A DNA stretch of 19,192 bases from Pavlovales sp. CCMP2436 (taxonomy: Eukaryota > Haptophyta > Pavlovophyceae > Pavlovales), in NCBI GenBank assembly GCA_026770615.1, contig MU631380.1, positions 52,249-71,440 of the forward strand, read 5' to 3'. Made by a program: the position numbers and the translations under genes. The notes under the pieces were generated by a model, which was given only the letters and a program-made list of their open reading frames with translations, did not search any database and had not been told where the DNA came from. The first letter of the stretch is position 1; the number at the start of each line of letters is the position of its first letter. Shown piece after piece: positions 1 through 8,819 of the stretch.

Positions 1-182
1 GGGGGGGGGGGGGGAAAAAAACAGATGTAGATATGTATAGATATAGATACAAACATAAAAAAATATAGAAAAAAATATTACTATTGATACGCATATGTAT
101 ATAAATATTTAAATACGAAGAGCAATAAAGAGTAAATTAAAAAGAGAATAAAGAGACTGACGATGATAAAGATGACATAGGT
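1..182. repeat. Poly-G start and AT-rich low-complexity DNA
   Basis: The window opens with 14 consecutive G residues, then about 165 bases of A/T-rich sequence with short TATAGA/ATAGAT-like steps. No reading frame or RNA gene is visible. A long G run at the very start may mark a contig edge or a repeat where the assembly stopped. Confidence 0.6.
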
Positions 183-216
183 AATAACTATTAAAGTTAT
201 GGTCTCTGCCTGTTAC

Positions 217-516
217 CTCGAGTGAGACGGGCAGCGCGGTTACGATGTGGCAGGTGTGCGACTTCTTGAAGAGCTTATCCAGCTCGGCGAGCGTCGCGCG
301 GTGTTTAATGGTAGGGTTGGATGTGTGCGTGTGCGTATGTGTGTGTCTGTGTGTGTGTCTGGGGGAGGGGAGGGGGTTTTAGGGCTGGAGATAAGGTAAC
401 CTTCGAGAGCTTGAGCGTGCCATTGATCGTCTTGACGAATGTCATGGCGCGCGAGGGCGTCATGTTGCCGATGTTGTCCGCGCCTGAGCCGGAGTTGATG
501 ACAAACTGGCGCTCAC
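217..516 (-). other. Possible two exons of an unrecognised host gene
   Basis: On the minus strand, 516-401 reads as an open 116-nt exon (GERQFVINSGSGADNIGNMT, continuing to TINGTLKLSK). It is preceded by an acceptor-like TATATAG and followed by a donor-like AAG/GTTACC. The DNA from 400 down to about 306 is a C/A-rich, CACACA-rich stretch that would be intron. Bases 305-217 are open again (KHRATLAELDKLFKKSHTC, ending PVSLE) and stop at a donor-like GAG/GTAACA. The two segments have the composition of coding DNA, while the DNA between them does not. I recognise no family. The splice sites are read by eye and no acceptor was fixed for the second exon. The rest of the gene would lie left of the window. 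Confidence 0.3.
317..362. repeat. GT-rich microsatellite
   Basis: An imperfect GTGTGT/GTGCGT run, directly followed by a G-rich run. It probably lies inside an intron of the minus-strand exons described around it. Confidence 0.7.
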
Positions 517-544
517 CTATATAAACAAAATCAAAATGAGACAC

Positions 545-592
545 GGTCAGCCCTAGCGGCAGCCCTAGCGGAGCCCTAGTCATAGCCCTGTC
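545..592. repeat. Short tandem AGCCCTAG units
   Basis: AGCCCTAGCGGC is followed by AGCCCTAGCGG, AGCCCTAGTCAT and AGCCCTG, about four degenerate 11-12 bp units. A related CCTAG-rich run occurs at 4507-4530 inside a transposase intron. The hexamer resembles telomere-like repeats, but the run is far too short for that call. Bases 593-837 hold nothing I can assign. Confidence 0.45.
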
Positions 593-837
593 TCAAGCAA
601 TAGTGTGTGTATGCTTAGTTACGAGCCAGGACAGTTTTGCTTTTCCAAGGTGATCTTGGTCTGTCTTGATGTATCCCGGTGTCTTTCCCGTGTGTTCCCG
701 CGAGCTCCTATTCGTGGCTTGTTTGGTCGCGTGTGGGCTAGGGTTCCAAGAGGTGCCCCCCGGGTCTGTGTCTAAGCGTCTGCCTGGGCGGTCTGGAGTT
801 CATCATCGTCCCACAATGCACCAACGCAGACGCGATC

Positions 838-1075
838 ATCAACGAGCCATATGTGAAAACGACAACGAGTTCATCATCGATCCACAACGCAACAACGCAG
901 ACGAGTTCATCAACGAGCCACATGTGAAAACGTCGAAACGATCATCATCAATCCAAAATGCAACAATGCAGACGCAATCATCAACGAGCCATATGTGAAA
1001 ACGTCGACGCAATCATCAAACGTCATCAAATGCGCACAACGCCGACGCGATCATCAACGAGCCATATGTGAAAAC
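838..1075. repeat. 71-72 bp tandem repeat, about four copies
   Basis: The core CAACGAGCCATATGTGAAAA recurs at 840, 911 (one change), 982 and 1054, giving spacings of 71, 71 and 72 bp. Between cores the units share GACGCGATCATC-like segments and AACGCAGACG. The 71-bp period is not a multiple of three, so the long open frames that run through here are unlikely to be protein. The array sits just upstream of the transposase front half and may be its 5' non-coding or terminal sequence. Confidence 0.85.
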
Positions 1076-1194
1076 GTCGACGCGATCATCGGGACGCCAC
1101 AATGCAACAACGCAGACGTAATCATCGCGGGTCCTCCGTGCCGCGGGCTGGGGGCGATCATCGTTGCCGGGTGCCGGGTGCCGGCGTGGATCGT

Positions 1195-1288
1195 GGTGGG
1201 AGGAGGTCAGGGTCGTCGTCGTCGTTGCCGAGGCGGTCGTCGTCGTTGCCGGGGTGGTTGGGATGATCGTCGTTGCCGGTGCGGTTTG
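1195..1288. repeat. GTCGTCGTCGTTGCC-type repeats
   Basis: GTCGTCGTTGCCG units are repeated about four times in a G-rich context. This is low-complexity DNA between the 71-bp array and the transposase sequence. Confidence 0.6.
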
Positions 1289-1299
1289 GATGAACCGAT

Positions 1300-1400
1300 G
1301 GACCCTTCCAAGCCTCCCATCTTTGTTAGGGACCCCTCCGAGCCTCCCGTCGTTTGTTGCCGCGCGCGGGACCCCTTAACCAGCCTCCCATCATTTTTTA
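1300..1400. repeat. Three copies of a 30-40 bp GACCCC...AGCCTCCC repeat
   Basis: Segments beginning at about 1300, 1329 and 1368 each run GGACCC, a short spacer, AGCCTCCC(A/G)TC, then a T-rich end. The units are diverged and of unequal length. They stop where the transposase-like reading frame becomes credible. Confidence 0.6.
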
Positions 1401-2611
1401 CCGGCTTTCATACCTGTACCACCGCGCTCGCCTCCGCGCTCGGCGGAGGGAAGAAGGTAAACGAGGTGGACAACGAGGGAGCGTACGCGTTCAACGCGTA
1501 CGTCGAGGGCGGCGCGCAGGAGGAGGAGGAGGTTGGCACGCAGGGCAAGAAGCCGCGCAAGCAGCGCACCAAGGTCCTCTGGTCGATCGTCGAGTATCGC
1601 GGCGTCACCCTGTCTAGGCGTTCGAAGGAGGATGTTGACGAGGCGCTGAAGGCGCGCACGAAGAAGGCGCTCAACAACCTCGCGCTCATCCTTCACCAGC
1701 CACGATACCCTCGCGGCAAGGAGGGCGACCACGTCACGCCCTACCGCTGCAGGTTCTACGGCCAGGAGAACGGTGCTTGCCCGTTCATGTGCAGGGTGAT
1801 CGAGCATGCCGACGGCACGTGCACGCTCGAGGAGGCGGGGGTGCACACCGAGCATGATGTGTACACGGGTACGCTTGCTGCGCTTCTTTCAACCGTTTCG
1901 ACCTCCGCGCGCGATAGGAGTCGCCAGGCTCGAGTCTGACCTCCCCCCTACCCCCCGCTTCCCACAACCTCGTATGCTCAAACAGGGAAGAAGGCGCTCT
2001 CGCTTGCTATGACGGCCAAGTGCTGCCCCGCATCGCTCTCGAAGACGCCCGAGGAGCTCGTGCACCATGCCCGCGACCACTTTGGTCTCCCTCCCGACCT
2101 GATGAGCGCGCTAGATACGCCGGCGGGAGCAAACTCGCTTAAGCGGTACCGGGGGAACGAGGCGCGCAAGGGAGACGCGGCAGGCCGCAAGGGCGATGCT
2201 GCACCCAGCTCATACGCAGCGGTCGAGCAGTGGTGCGAGCAGAACGAGCGCGCCAAGCTGGTGCTGCAGCCGGGCTTTAAGGACCACACGGTGTACGTCG
2301 TGAGCGGCTGGGAAATCGACTCTGAGACCGCATGGGTCACGTACGTCCTCACGTCCGAGAAGCTCATGACGAACCTGTGGCACATCAAGAAGTCTGGCAT
2401 GCCGGTGATCCTGTGCGTCGATACAACGCACCGCCTGGTGGCCGAGGGGCACTCCGTCTTCGTGTGCGGAGTTCGCGACATCGCTCAGAAGTTTCACAAT
2501 GTAGCCTACGGGGTCCAGCACAGTGACAAGGCTGTCGCCCCGAACGCGCTTATGCTCCGGATGATCGCGGTAGAGTATCTGCGCGTCAAGGAGAGGATGA
2601 AGTGGTCGTAG
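1396..2611 (+). pseudogene. MULE transposase, N-terminal half (zinc finger plus first catalytic Asp)
   Basis: The reading frame is open from before 1396 to 1868 and resumes at 1986. A 117-bp intron (1869-1985) with a GT donor and a CAAACAG acceptor joins the two in phase, skipping the TGA at 1937. The first exon has an acidic stretch (EEEEVGTQGKKPRKQRTK) and a FLYWCH/WRKY-like zinc finger: YRCRFY, then CPFMCRV, and a final HTEHD with the His pair. The second exon has MULE features: VILCVDTTHRL carries the first catalytic Asp, followed by FVCGVRDIAQKFHNVAYGV. The frame stops at a TAG (2609-2611), soon after EYLRVKERM. The remaining DDE and SWIM regions are missing here, but matching pieces lie on the opposite strand at 5466-2880. 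The start is unknown because the upstream frame runs through tandem repeats. Family assignment is good; it is non-functional as it stands. Confidence 0.7.
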
Positions 2612-2879
2612 TTAGCTTTATAGTGTATTAAATTAGTTATTATCAAAAAATTAGTTACTTTCATTCTTATTTGTTCCGAAGTTTTCGGCGAATTTTGAAT
2701 TTTATTTCATGAGTAGTTCCTGAAGCTGTACCAAAAATTTAATGGAACCAATTTTTTGTTTTTCTAGTTAGTTAACTAACAGCAAACAAACCAAAAAAAG
2801 GTTTCTAATTATTAAACTAACTAACTAGAATTATGAACTAACAAAAATACGCTCTAAAGTTGTCATTGTTATATCCTAT
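2612..2879. other. AT-rich spacer between the two transposase halves
   Basis: No gene is visible. This AT-rich stretch contrasts with the GC-rich coding DNA on either side. It contains a perfect 14-bp palindrome at 2767-2780 and a 13-bp inverted repeat (TTCTAGTTAGTTA at 2762-2774, complement at 2818-2830) with a 43-bp loop. It lies between the tails of two convergent transposase fragments and may include a rearrangement junction or element termini. Confidence 0.6.
2762..2830. repeat. Inverted repeat with nested palindrome
   Basis: The 13-nt arms 2762-2774 and 2818-2830 are exact reverse complements. The left arm overlaps a perfect 14-nt palindrome at 2767-2780, built from GTTAGTT and its complement. 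This could form a hairpin or represent a short terminal repeat. Confidence 0.7.
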
Positions 2880-3428
2880 TCATTTAGTACGCCGAAGACA
2901 GCGCGGCCCGTTCGGGATTTTGCGCATGTGCAGCGGGTACCCGGGTGCGTTGGTGCCGAACTTCTGCCCCTTGTTCACGTGGTGGACGATCTTGAAGGTC
3001 GATGGCGTGGTGACTTGCCCGCAGTGCATGTGCCAGAAGATCACGTGCTCGCAGACGAGATAGTGCATGTACTTGCCGCAGCTGCACTTCATGAGTGGCT
3101 GCAGGCCCTGGAGAGTCGAGTGGACGCCCATCATGCGCCACAGCGTCGCCTCCAGCTTGTTGTTGTACAATGCGACGGTGAGCATGGCGAAAGCCTCGAG
3201 AAGGTCGAGAATATCGTGCAAGTCCTCGATGAGAAGGTCCGCATTCACTGCCGCGATGACCGTGGACGCGTCGTTACCCATCACCGCGAGGAAGCGGTCT
3301 GCCGTCTGCGAGTACAGCTTGGCGCCCGCCTTCACGCTCAGGCCGTCGATCCGCGAGCTGAAGCGCTCGCGCGGCAGGAGCAGGACGGGCGTGCCGTCGA
3401 GCCTGCCCTCGATCGCCGACTCTTGGAA

Positions 3429-3430
3429 CT

Positions 3431-3464
<34 letters not shown>

Positions 3465-4200
3465 TAGTAGTAGCAGTATGAATAGCAGTAGCAGTAGCAG
3501 TGATAATAATAATAATAATAATAATGATGATGATGATGATGATGATAATAATAATAATGATGATAATAATAGTAATAATATTGATAGAAATAATAGCAAT
3601 AGTAATAGTAATAATAGTAATAGTAGTAGTAGTAGTAGTAATAATAGGAATAGTAGTAATAAGAGTAATAAGAGAAATAACAGTAATAAAAGTAATAACA
3701 GTAGTAATAGTAATATTAGTAATAATGTTAAATATAATAATAATAATTATTATTAAAATGATCATCATCATCATCATCATCATCATTTATTTATTTATTA
3801 TTAGTATTAATTATAATAAATGTAATTCTTATAATCATTATTATTTTATAATAATAATAATTATAGTCACAATCATCATCATCATATTAATTGTAAGGAT
3901 GATGACGATTATTACTATGATGATGATGATGATGATGATGATGGAAAAAAAATGGCAATGGCAGGGTCCGTCAGCGTCATTGAGTGGGGGGGAGGGGGGT
4001 GGGGGGATAAAGGCTCGGTGATAAATATAAAACAAATCGGCTGTACTCATATGCCTATGGAGAGAGCCCGGAAGCAGGGCAGCGTCAGAGAGTAGTGACC
4101 AGGAGAAGGGTAGCGTCTGGATGAAGGGCAAAGTCCGGGAGAAAGGCAGAGTCCAGGAGAAGGAGAAGGGCAGAGTACGGGAGCTGAAAAGCAGAGTTAC
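3429..4200 (-). repeat. Intron filled with trinucleotide microsatellites
   Basis: The 772-bp second intron of the C-terminal transposase half contains long runs of TAG, AAT, GAT and ATC trinucleotides on the plus strand (about 3430-3950), then G-rich and GGAGAAGGGCAGAGT-like repeats (about 4050-4190). The Asn/Ser-, Ile- or Met-only frames seen here are artefacts of these repeats. The intron boundaries restore a continuous SWIM-transposase frame on both sides. Confidence 0.8.
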
Positions 4201-4425
4201 CTTTTCCTTCACCCAGCCCTCGACGAGCAGGAAGGTGGTATTGCACCACACGGCGGAGTTAAACTTCTCGTTAAACACGTAATCATCCCGACCCTTGTGC
4301 CCGAGCTAGTTGCGCATCTTCTCGCCGAACTTTTCGAGCGAGTGTCTGACCCAATGGAGCGCGTCCTTCTGCGTGCGGTTGGTCCCCTCGAGCGGGTTGT
4401 TGTCGGAGCCGCAGCCAGCGCCGAC

Positions 4426-4531
4426 CTGCACGGTGGGGGTGGGGGCAGAGGTGGGGGGGTGGGGGGGTGGGGGGGGGGGTCGGGTGTAGAATTTGGAGTG
4501 CTCCGCCCTAGTCCTAGCCCCTAGCCCCTAC
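4426..4531 (-). other. Short G/C-homopolymer intron of the transposase
   Basis: A 106-bp intron between CAG/GTAGGG and GTGCAG/GTC. It consists mainly of a (G)n/(GT) run on the plus strand plus CCCTAG-like units. Removing it joins RWTRVQ to VGAGCGSDNNPLEG in phase. Confidence 0.6.
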
Positions 4532-5564
4532 CTGCACGCGCGTCCACCGGAAGACAAACGCGTGCGACTCGAAGTACGCCGCCATGCCCGGCTGGGTCAC
4601 GACCCAGAGGACGACGAAGAAGTAGCAGCAAAGCCACAGCAGCGCGAGCGTCGGCACGTTTTTGATCCGGTTGAAGTCGCGCTGCAGATTCTCGAGCACG
4701 GACGGCGCGTCGGGCGCAGGGCGCTTGTTCTTGCACACGAGGAGTCGCTCAAGGTGGCGCCCTAAGTGCACGCTGCAGTCATCGTTCTCGCTGCCGAACA
4801 CCTCGATGCAGGCCTGCTTCGACTTGTCGTTGTTGTCCTGCTGGACGGCCTTGATGCCGAGCTGGGGGAAATCCGGGTTGGGGATGGTGCGATGCCACGG
4901 GAGCGTCCCCCGCTGAGTGAGCGGCTCGCGCATCAGCCGGCCTGATGAGAGGTTGCCACCCTTCTCCCGGAGCGTGCGTGCCGTCCACTCCTAGAACTCG
5001 CGCGCTGCATTCGGTGACGGCTTGAACCTCCGCGAAGCCAGCTCGCCCTCGATCGACGCGTCCGACATCACCGCCTCGTCTTCGCTGTCCACCTCCTCCA
5101 GACCGTACTCCTTGTCCTCCTCATCGGCAGCGAGGGCGGCCTCACTCGGCGTGTCATCGTGGTCATCGTCGAAAGCGGCGAGCGCCTTGCGCACGTCCTA
5201 GTCACTCGGCGTGTCATCGTCGTCATCGTCGGACACGACGATGCCCGCGCCGCCTCGAGGACTTGCCGGCCGTGCGCGGCTCGTCAGCCTCGGGCTCGGG
5301 CTCGAGCGGCGGCTTCTCGAGCGGCGGCTCTCGGCTTAAGAGGAGCACCCGCTCACTGGGCGGTGTGATCGCTGAGGACTTCCACCACTGCCGCCGCATC
5401 CCTGCGCGTCGCGTCGCGCGCCGTGGCCGCCGTGGCCTTGCGTAATTCTTTAATGTGGCGCGTCATTTTGGATCGACCACTTTAGACCGTGATAGCTCAC
5501 AAAAGATCGATGTGATTCACGGTGATTTTATGGTGATGTATGGTGTTTTAAGCTTCATACGTCA

Positions 5565-6847
5565 TCAGGCCATTCTGGCACACGATATCAGCTTCTCGTG
5601 CTGCACCCAGACGTCGAGGTAGCAGGCCAGGTTGCTTGAACTGATCTTCGACACAAACACAACGTGCATGTTGCGAGTAAAGATATCGTCAGAGAGAGCA
5701 TCGGTCTGCGGGAACGCCTGCAGGGACAGGCCAACAGCGTACCCATCGGTCAAATATTGCTCGGCGGAGATACACGAGCGCGCGGCCGCGTCCGAGACAC
5801 CTGAGCCAAACGTGCGGGCCAGTTCAAATCGAGCCTCGGCGGCACTAGCAGTGCAGTTGATGGCCGTCTGAGGGATCACGGTAGCCCTGATCCTGAACCT
5901 GTAATCATCATGCCCGCTTTGGTACGCTGGCTGATCATTTTTCGAGAGAACCCGTTCGTGACGGCCGACTCGCGAAGGACGATGAAGATGTTGCAGGCTT
6001 GACTCACCCTGATCGGGATCTGCATGGAGATAAAACCGGCGTTCGGGGCCACAGTGGATCTGAAGTGACTGTAGTCCAAGGTTGGACAATGAATGATCCC
6101 GCCAAGGCTGTCCATCATAGCGCGCTCCACGGCACCATCGAGGCGGACCTGGCTGATGTGAAGCTTGATGTCGCTGGCCGTGCATCCAGAGAGAGCCGAC
6201 GCGGCGTCCTCAAAGGTGCCCCAATTGGTCTGCGGAGCCCACTTGACCTCGAGCTTGATCGAATCCTGAAGCTGGGAGAGTGGAATGGCCTTCATGGCAA
6301 GCGTTCCAAGCACGGACATTAGCGGGACGGCGATCATGAGAGATGCACCAGCGGCAATAGTCGCGCCGTTCCGTGAGTAGTAAGCATCCTTGATGTTTGC
6401 CGCAGTGGCCACGGCCACGGGGAGGAAATTTGCCACGCCACAAATTGTCCCGGAGCTACGAAGCGAGTCGAGATCCGTGGTAAAATTCTGTGTCAACGCA
6501 AACAGAGCACCGTACTCATCGATGGAACTAATGTGCACGCTCCCGAAGAAGACGTTGATGCTCTGAATAATGGCGTGAGCACCGCCGTCAAGCGTCATAG
6601 CCCATGTGTTGCTGTTGTTGATCTGGAAAGAAAGGACCGTCTGAGATGGGTCGAGGTGAAGACCCGGGTTGGAGCATGGGATTGAAAACTCAGTCTTGGA
6701 GCCGCCAGTTTGCGGAGCCCCACCGCCAGTTGAAGTCAAATAGTGGCGGATTATCTCTGCGGGTGGTGCAACCGGACGAGGAACGTAATTGAAATAGTCG
6801 GGAAGAGCCTCTGATGATATAGCGCTCAAAACGGGTGGTTATAGCAT
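5565..6847 (-). pseudogene. Polinton-like virus major capsid protein (double jelly-roll)
   Basis: The capsid building block of a PLV. The likely start is ATG at 6847, with a TAA at codon 3 (6841-6839). The frame is then open to about 5910 and moves by one indel near 5905-5930 into the frame that ends at TGA 5567-5565. The total is about 427 codons, in the usual range for PLV capsid proteins. Features fitting the family are ALPDYFNYVPRPVAPP at the N-terminus, SIPCSNPGLHLDPSQTVLSF, GGAHAIIQSINVFFGS and ISSIDEYGALFALTQNF in the first jelly roll. The frame after the indel gives DYRFRIRATVIPQTAIN and NMHVVFVSKISSSNLACYLD. It is the last gene of a leftward arm with the penton gene upstream, the classic capsid pairing. 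The identification rests on pattern and context, without an alignment. Confidence 0.8.
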
Positions 6848-6898
6848 ACCAAAAGATTTTAATTGGGACTGTCAGGAGACCACCTCGGATCATTTTCA

Positions 6899-6951
6899 TT
6901 ATGGTTTCGTCTTGATTTTTTTTTTTTTTTTTATGTTTTTGTGTGTGTGTA
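6899..6951. repeat. T17 and GT-repeat spacer upstream of the capsid gene
   Basis: A run of 17 T residues followed by GTTTTTGTGTGTGTGT lies between the small Gly/Ala/Arg-rich gene and the capsid gene. On the coding (minus) strand this is an A-rich leader that could hold the capsid promoter. No specific motif is resolved. Confidence 0.5.
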
Positions 6952-7305
6952 TTAACCGCTCTGCGAGTTTGCAGTTCGTTCAAACTGGGTTGTAAGCCCA
7001 CGAAGCTCCTTTGATTGTCCCACGCGTGAAGCAACGTCACCGGCGCGACCTGCGGCGCGCGAAGTCATATCGAGCACGTTTGTTGCATCCCGGCCAACGC
7101 CAATGAGCTCGCCTACGCCTGGAACCCGGTCGAGGTCACTCCTTTCGATTGCGTCCAAACCAGATCTGGCGAGTTTTGCAACACGAGCTCCAATCATCGA
7201 TCCCTTGTGAAGGTATTCACCGGCGGTATTCCCAAAACGCTGAACGGCAGGGAGAGCCCGAGCTCCGAATCCTGCAACACGCCCTAGAAACCGTCCAAAC
7301 TGCAT
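6952..7305 (-). CDS. Small Gly/Ala/Arg-rich virion-associated candidate
   Basis: An intact 117-codon frame starting at ATG 7305 and ending in TAA, 48 bp after the penton stop and ahead of the capsid gene. It begins MQFGRFLGRVAGFGARALPA, an amphipathic-looking stretch rich in Gly, Phe and Arg. It continues with alternating charged and small residues (GARVAKLARSGLDAIERSD, later SRAAGRAGDVASRVG) and has no cysteine. I recognise no domain. A small basic protein between penton and capsid genes suggests a minor virion or DNA-associated component. An adenovirus pVI/core-like membrane-active role is an analogy only. It is one of two virus frames here that are not broken. Confidence 0.6.
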   Translation of the reverse strand: MQFGRFLGRVAGFGARALPAVQRFGNTAGEYLHKGSMIGARVAKLARSGLDAIERSDLDRVPGVGELIGVGRDATNVLDMTSRAAGRAGDVASRVGQSKELRGLTTQFERTANSQSG

Positions 7306-7353
7306 CAAAGATTGTACTCTATAGTGTGATTGCTCCAGATATTTAATCTTAGC

Positions 7354-8274
7354 CTAGCGCAATTCAACATCGATCACGCAAGACCACGGTAGCCCCTGTG
7401 TGTCATACGGATTCTGATTCTCGTCTAATAGCTGAATCGAGATCGTGGACAAATTGTGTCTTCTAGCGCTCATGAACGGAGACGAGTTCGTTTTATATGT
7501 CAAAATGTCACCATAGGCCACCGATTGAGGTATGCAAAGGAGAAGATTTGTAGTGCTTTCACCGGTGACTTTTAGGCTGTCCATGCAGTCGAGCTCAAAC
7601 GATTTGCATGCGATAATTACAGACCGAACACCTGAAAGATCAAGCATTCGAGGTGTCGTGGTTGCGACACCCGTGGGGACTATCAGATTGTTCAGTACGT
7701 TCATGCCTATGAGCTGCATCGTAGACGTCGCCGTAACAATTGTAATCGATGCTGACTGACTGTGAGAAAACGTGAGTTTGTTTGAGAAGTTCGAAAACGA
7801 GACGGTCAGACCAGTCGTGGAAAACCCGGCAGTCGCATTCATCGCCGTAGCCAGGTCCATACCACTGGTGTAGATTTCAACAGGTACGCACACACTCACA
7901 CCCTTTGGTGTGAGTGCTGGTGCATGAGGGTTTGGGTCGATCGCTGGACCTCAGCCTGATGTCGACCAAGCCAGTGACTGAACAACACCTGTCGAACCAT
8001 TCTGAGCCGCTGATATATATATATAGTTTCCAACAGGTATCGTTGCCGTCAACGTCAAGGACGCCCCATAGAACAAAACGAGGCGGTTATTACTTGCATT
8101 CACCTTGCATTGCACAATCGGGATACTGGCAGACTGAACACGGACAAACATATTCTCATGTGATTTAAGAGAGATACCCGGTGCTAAATCGAACTGCAGC
8201 GAGTCAGTGCGGGCAATAGAAATCATGTATCGATCAGCCTGTTTTGAGGCTAGGAAGAGCCGATGAAGAACCAT
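7354..8274 (-). pseudogene. PLV penton-type minor capsid protein, one in-frame TGA
   Basis: The 307-codon frame runs from ATG 8274 to TAG 7356-7354 and is broken only by TGA at 7953-7951, with both sides in the same frame. The N-terminal part has MVLHRLFLASKQADRYMISI and ENMFVRVQSASIPIVQCKVN, the opening seen in PLV, virophage and polinton pentons. The C-terminal part has NFSNKLTFSHSQ, RMLDLSGVRSVIIACKSF, LLLCIPQSVAYGDILTYKT and a final QGLPWSCVIDVELR, the characteristic penton ending. Length matches the family. It leads the leftward arm, transcribed divergently from the packaging genes. The TGA lies in SG-TGA-GPAID and is most simply a former CGA arginine codon. Confidence in the family is high. 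Confidence 0.85.
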
Positions 8275-8384
8275 CTGTGTTATCGCTTGTCATTTTTTCC
8301 ATCAATCATATTTAGACTCTTTTTGTACTTTTTTTGATTTAAAATGTGAGCGATGTATATCATAAAAACAAATCTCAATCACAA
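8275..8384. promoter_or_regulatory. Divergent promoter region of the virus block
   Basis: A 110-bp AT-rich spacer separates the start of the leftward penton/capsid arm from the rightward packaging arm, so it should hold promoters for both. It contains ATTTAGACTC, a T-rich run and AAAATGTGAG (8341-8350). The last 10-mer also occurs at 10924-10933, just upstream of another rightward gene. Function is inferred from gene orientation only. Confidence 0.5.
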
Positions 8385-8785
8385 ATGGAAAAAATACAAA
8401 TCTCACCGCAATCCAACGTAATAACCGAGGAAAAAGCCGAGGTAACGATCGCACCCGTCCAGAAATCTGTACAAGAACCGTTAGACGTGCCAGTGCCTGC
8501 CTGTGAAGGTTAAGCGCACCCTCTCGGAGAAGCAGAAACTTAACTACTTAAAAGTCAATGCCCGAAGATTGGAAATTCTCGCGGATGCAAAAGCCATTAG
8601 AGTTGCAGCCGCTTTGCCAATACAAGCTGGCGGTCAAGCTTGCGTCAAAGTACGGTAACACAAATGCTTCAGCAGCAAATCGTCAAGAAAAAAACAAAAA
8701 AGAAGAGCCCACTCAGCCCCCTCCGCCGCCTCCCCTTAGATACCAAATGCAGTCACCTTCCAGACCGCCGATGCAATACATATAA
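8385..8785 (+). pseudogene. Small basic, Pro-tailed virus protein (frameshifted)
   Basis: ATG 8385 opens MEKIQISPQSNVITEEKAEV and stops at TAA 8511-8513. A neighbouring frame overlapping at about 8500 continues as VKVKRTLSEKQKLNYLKVNA, a Lys/Arg-rich helical segment, and stops at 8656-8658. A third frame then gives ANRQEKNKKEEPTQPPPPPP up to TAA at 8783-8785. The three pieces read as one protein of about 130 residues with an acidic head, a basic helix and a Pro-rich tail, cut by two indels. The KRxLSEKQ-type helix is common in small basic proteins near packaging ATPases of such viruses. No function can be assigned. It is first in the rightward arm. Confidence 0.45.
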
Positions 8786-8819
8786 GAAATGAAGGATTGC
8801 GTTGTACACCAAAAAACAA

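Larger units (their letters stand above)
2880..5466 (-). pseudogene. MULE transposase, C-terminal half (DDE middle, catalytic Glu, SWIM finger), three exons
   Basis: Minus-strand exons are about 5466-4532, 4425-4201 and 3428-2880. They are joined by phase-0 introns with CAG/GTAGGG, AAG/GTAACT, TGCAG/GTC and CTACAG/TTC boundaries. The first part is an acidic, repetitive linker (DDDDDDTPSD and DDDHDDTPSE, then EEDKEYGLEEVDSEDE). Next come FPQLGIKAVQQDNNDKSKQ and ENDDCSVHLGRHLERLL, the usual Asp/Cys..His block. Exon 2 has GSDNNPLEGTNRTQKD, the MULE catalytic-Glu region. Exon 3 has a SWIM finger: KCSCGKYMHYLVCEH. The gene ends at TGA (2882-2880). Three in-frame TAG codons (5200-5198, 4993-4991, 4308-4306) interrupt otherwise clean frames, and a frameshift is likely around 5230-5260. 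The zinc finger and first Asp are absent here but present on the plus strand at 1396-2611. Family call is strong; the exact 5' end is uncertain. Confidence 0.75.

Noticed and set aside
545..592. Telomere repeat
   Set aside because: Only about four degenerate AGCCCTAG units, internal to the window.
838..1080. CRISPR-like array
   Set aside because: The whole 71-bp unit is repeated, including the sequence between cores, and the context is eukaryotic; it is an ordinary tandem repeat.
995..1395. Coding extension of the transposase through the repeats upstream of 1396
   Set aside because: The frame crosses a 71-bp repeat array and G-rich low-complexity DNA, so its openness is not evidence of protein.
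3500..4021. Long frames of Ile/Met or Asn/Ser/Asp over 3430-4020
   Set aside because: They are direct translations of trinucleotide microsatellite in an intron and carry no protein signal.
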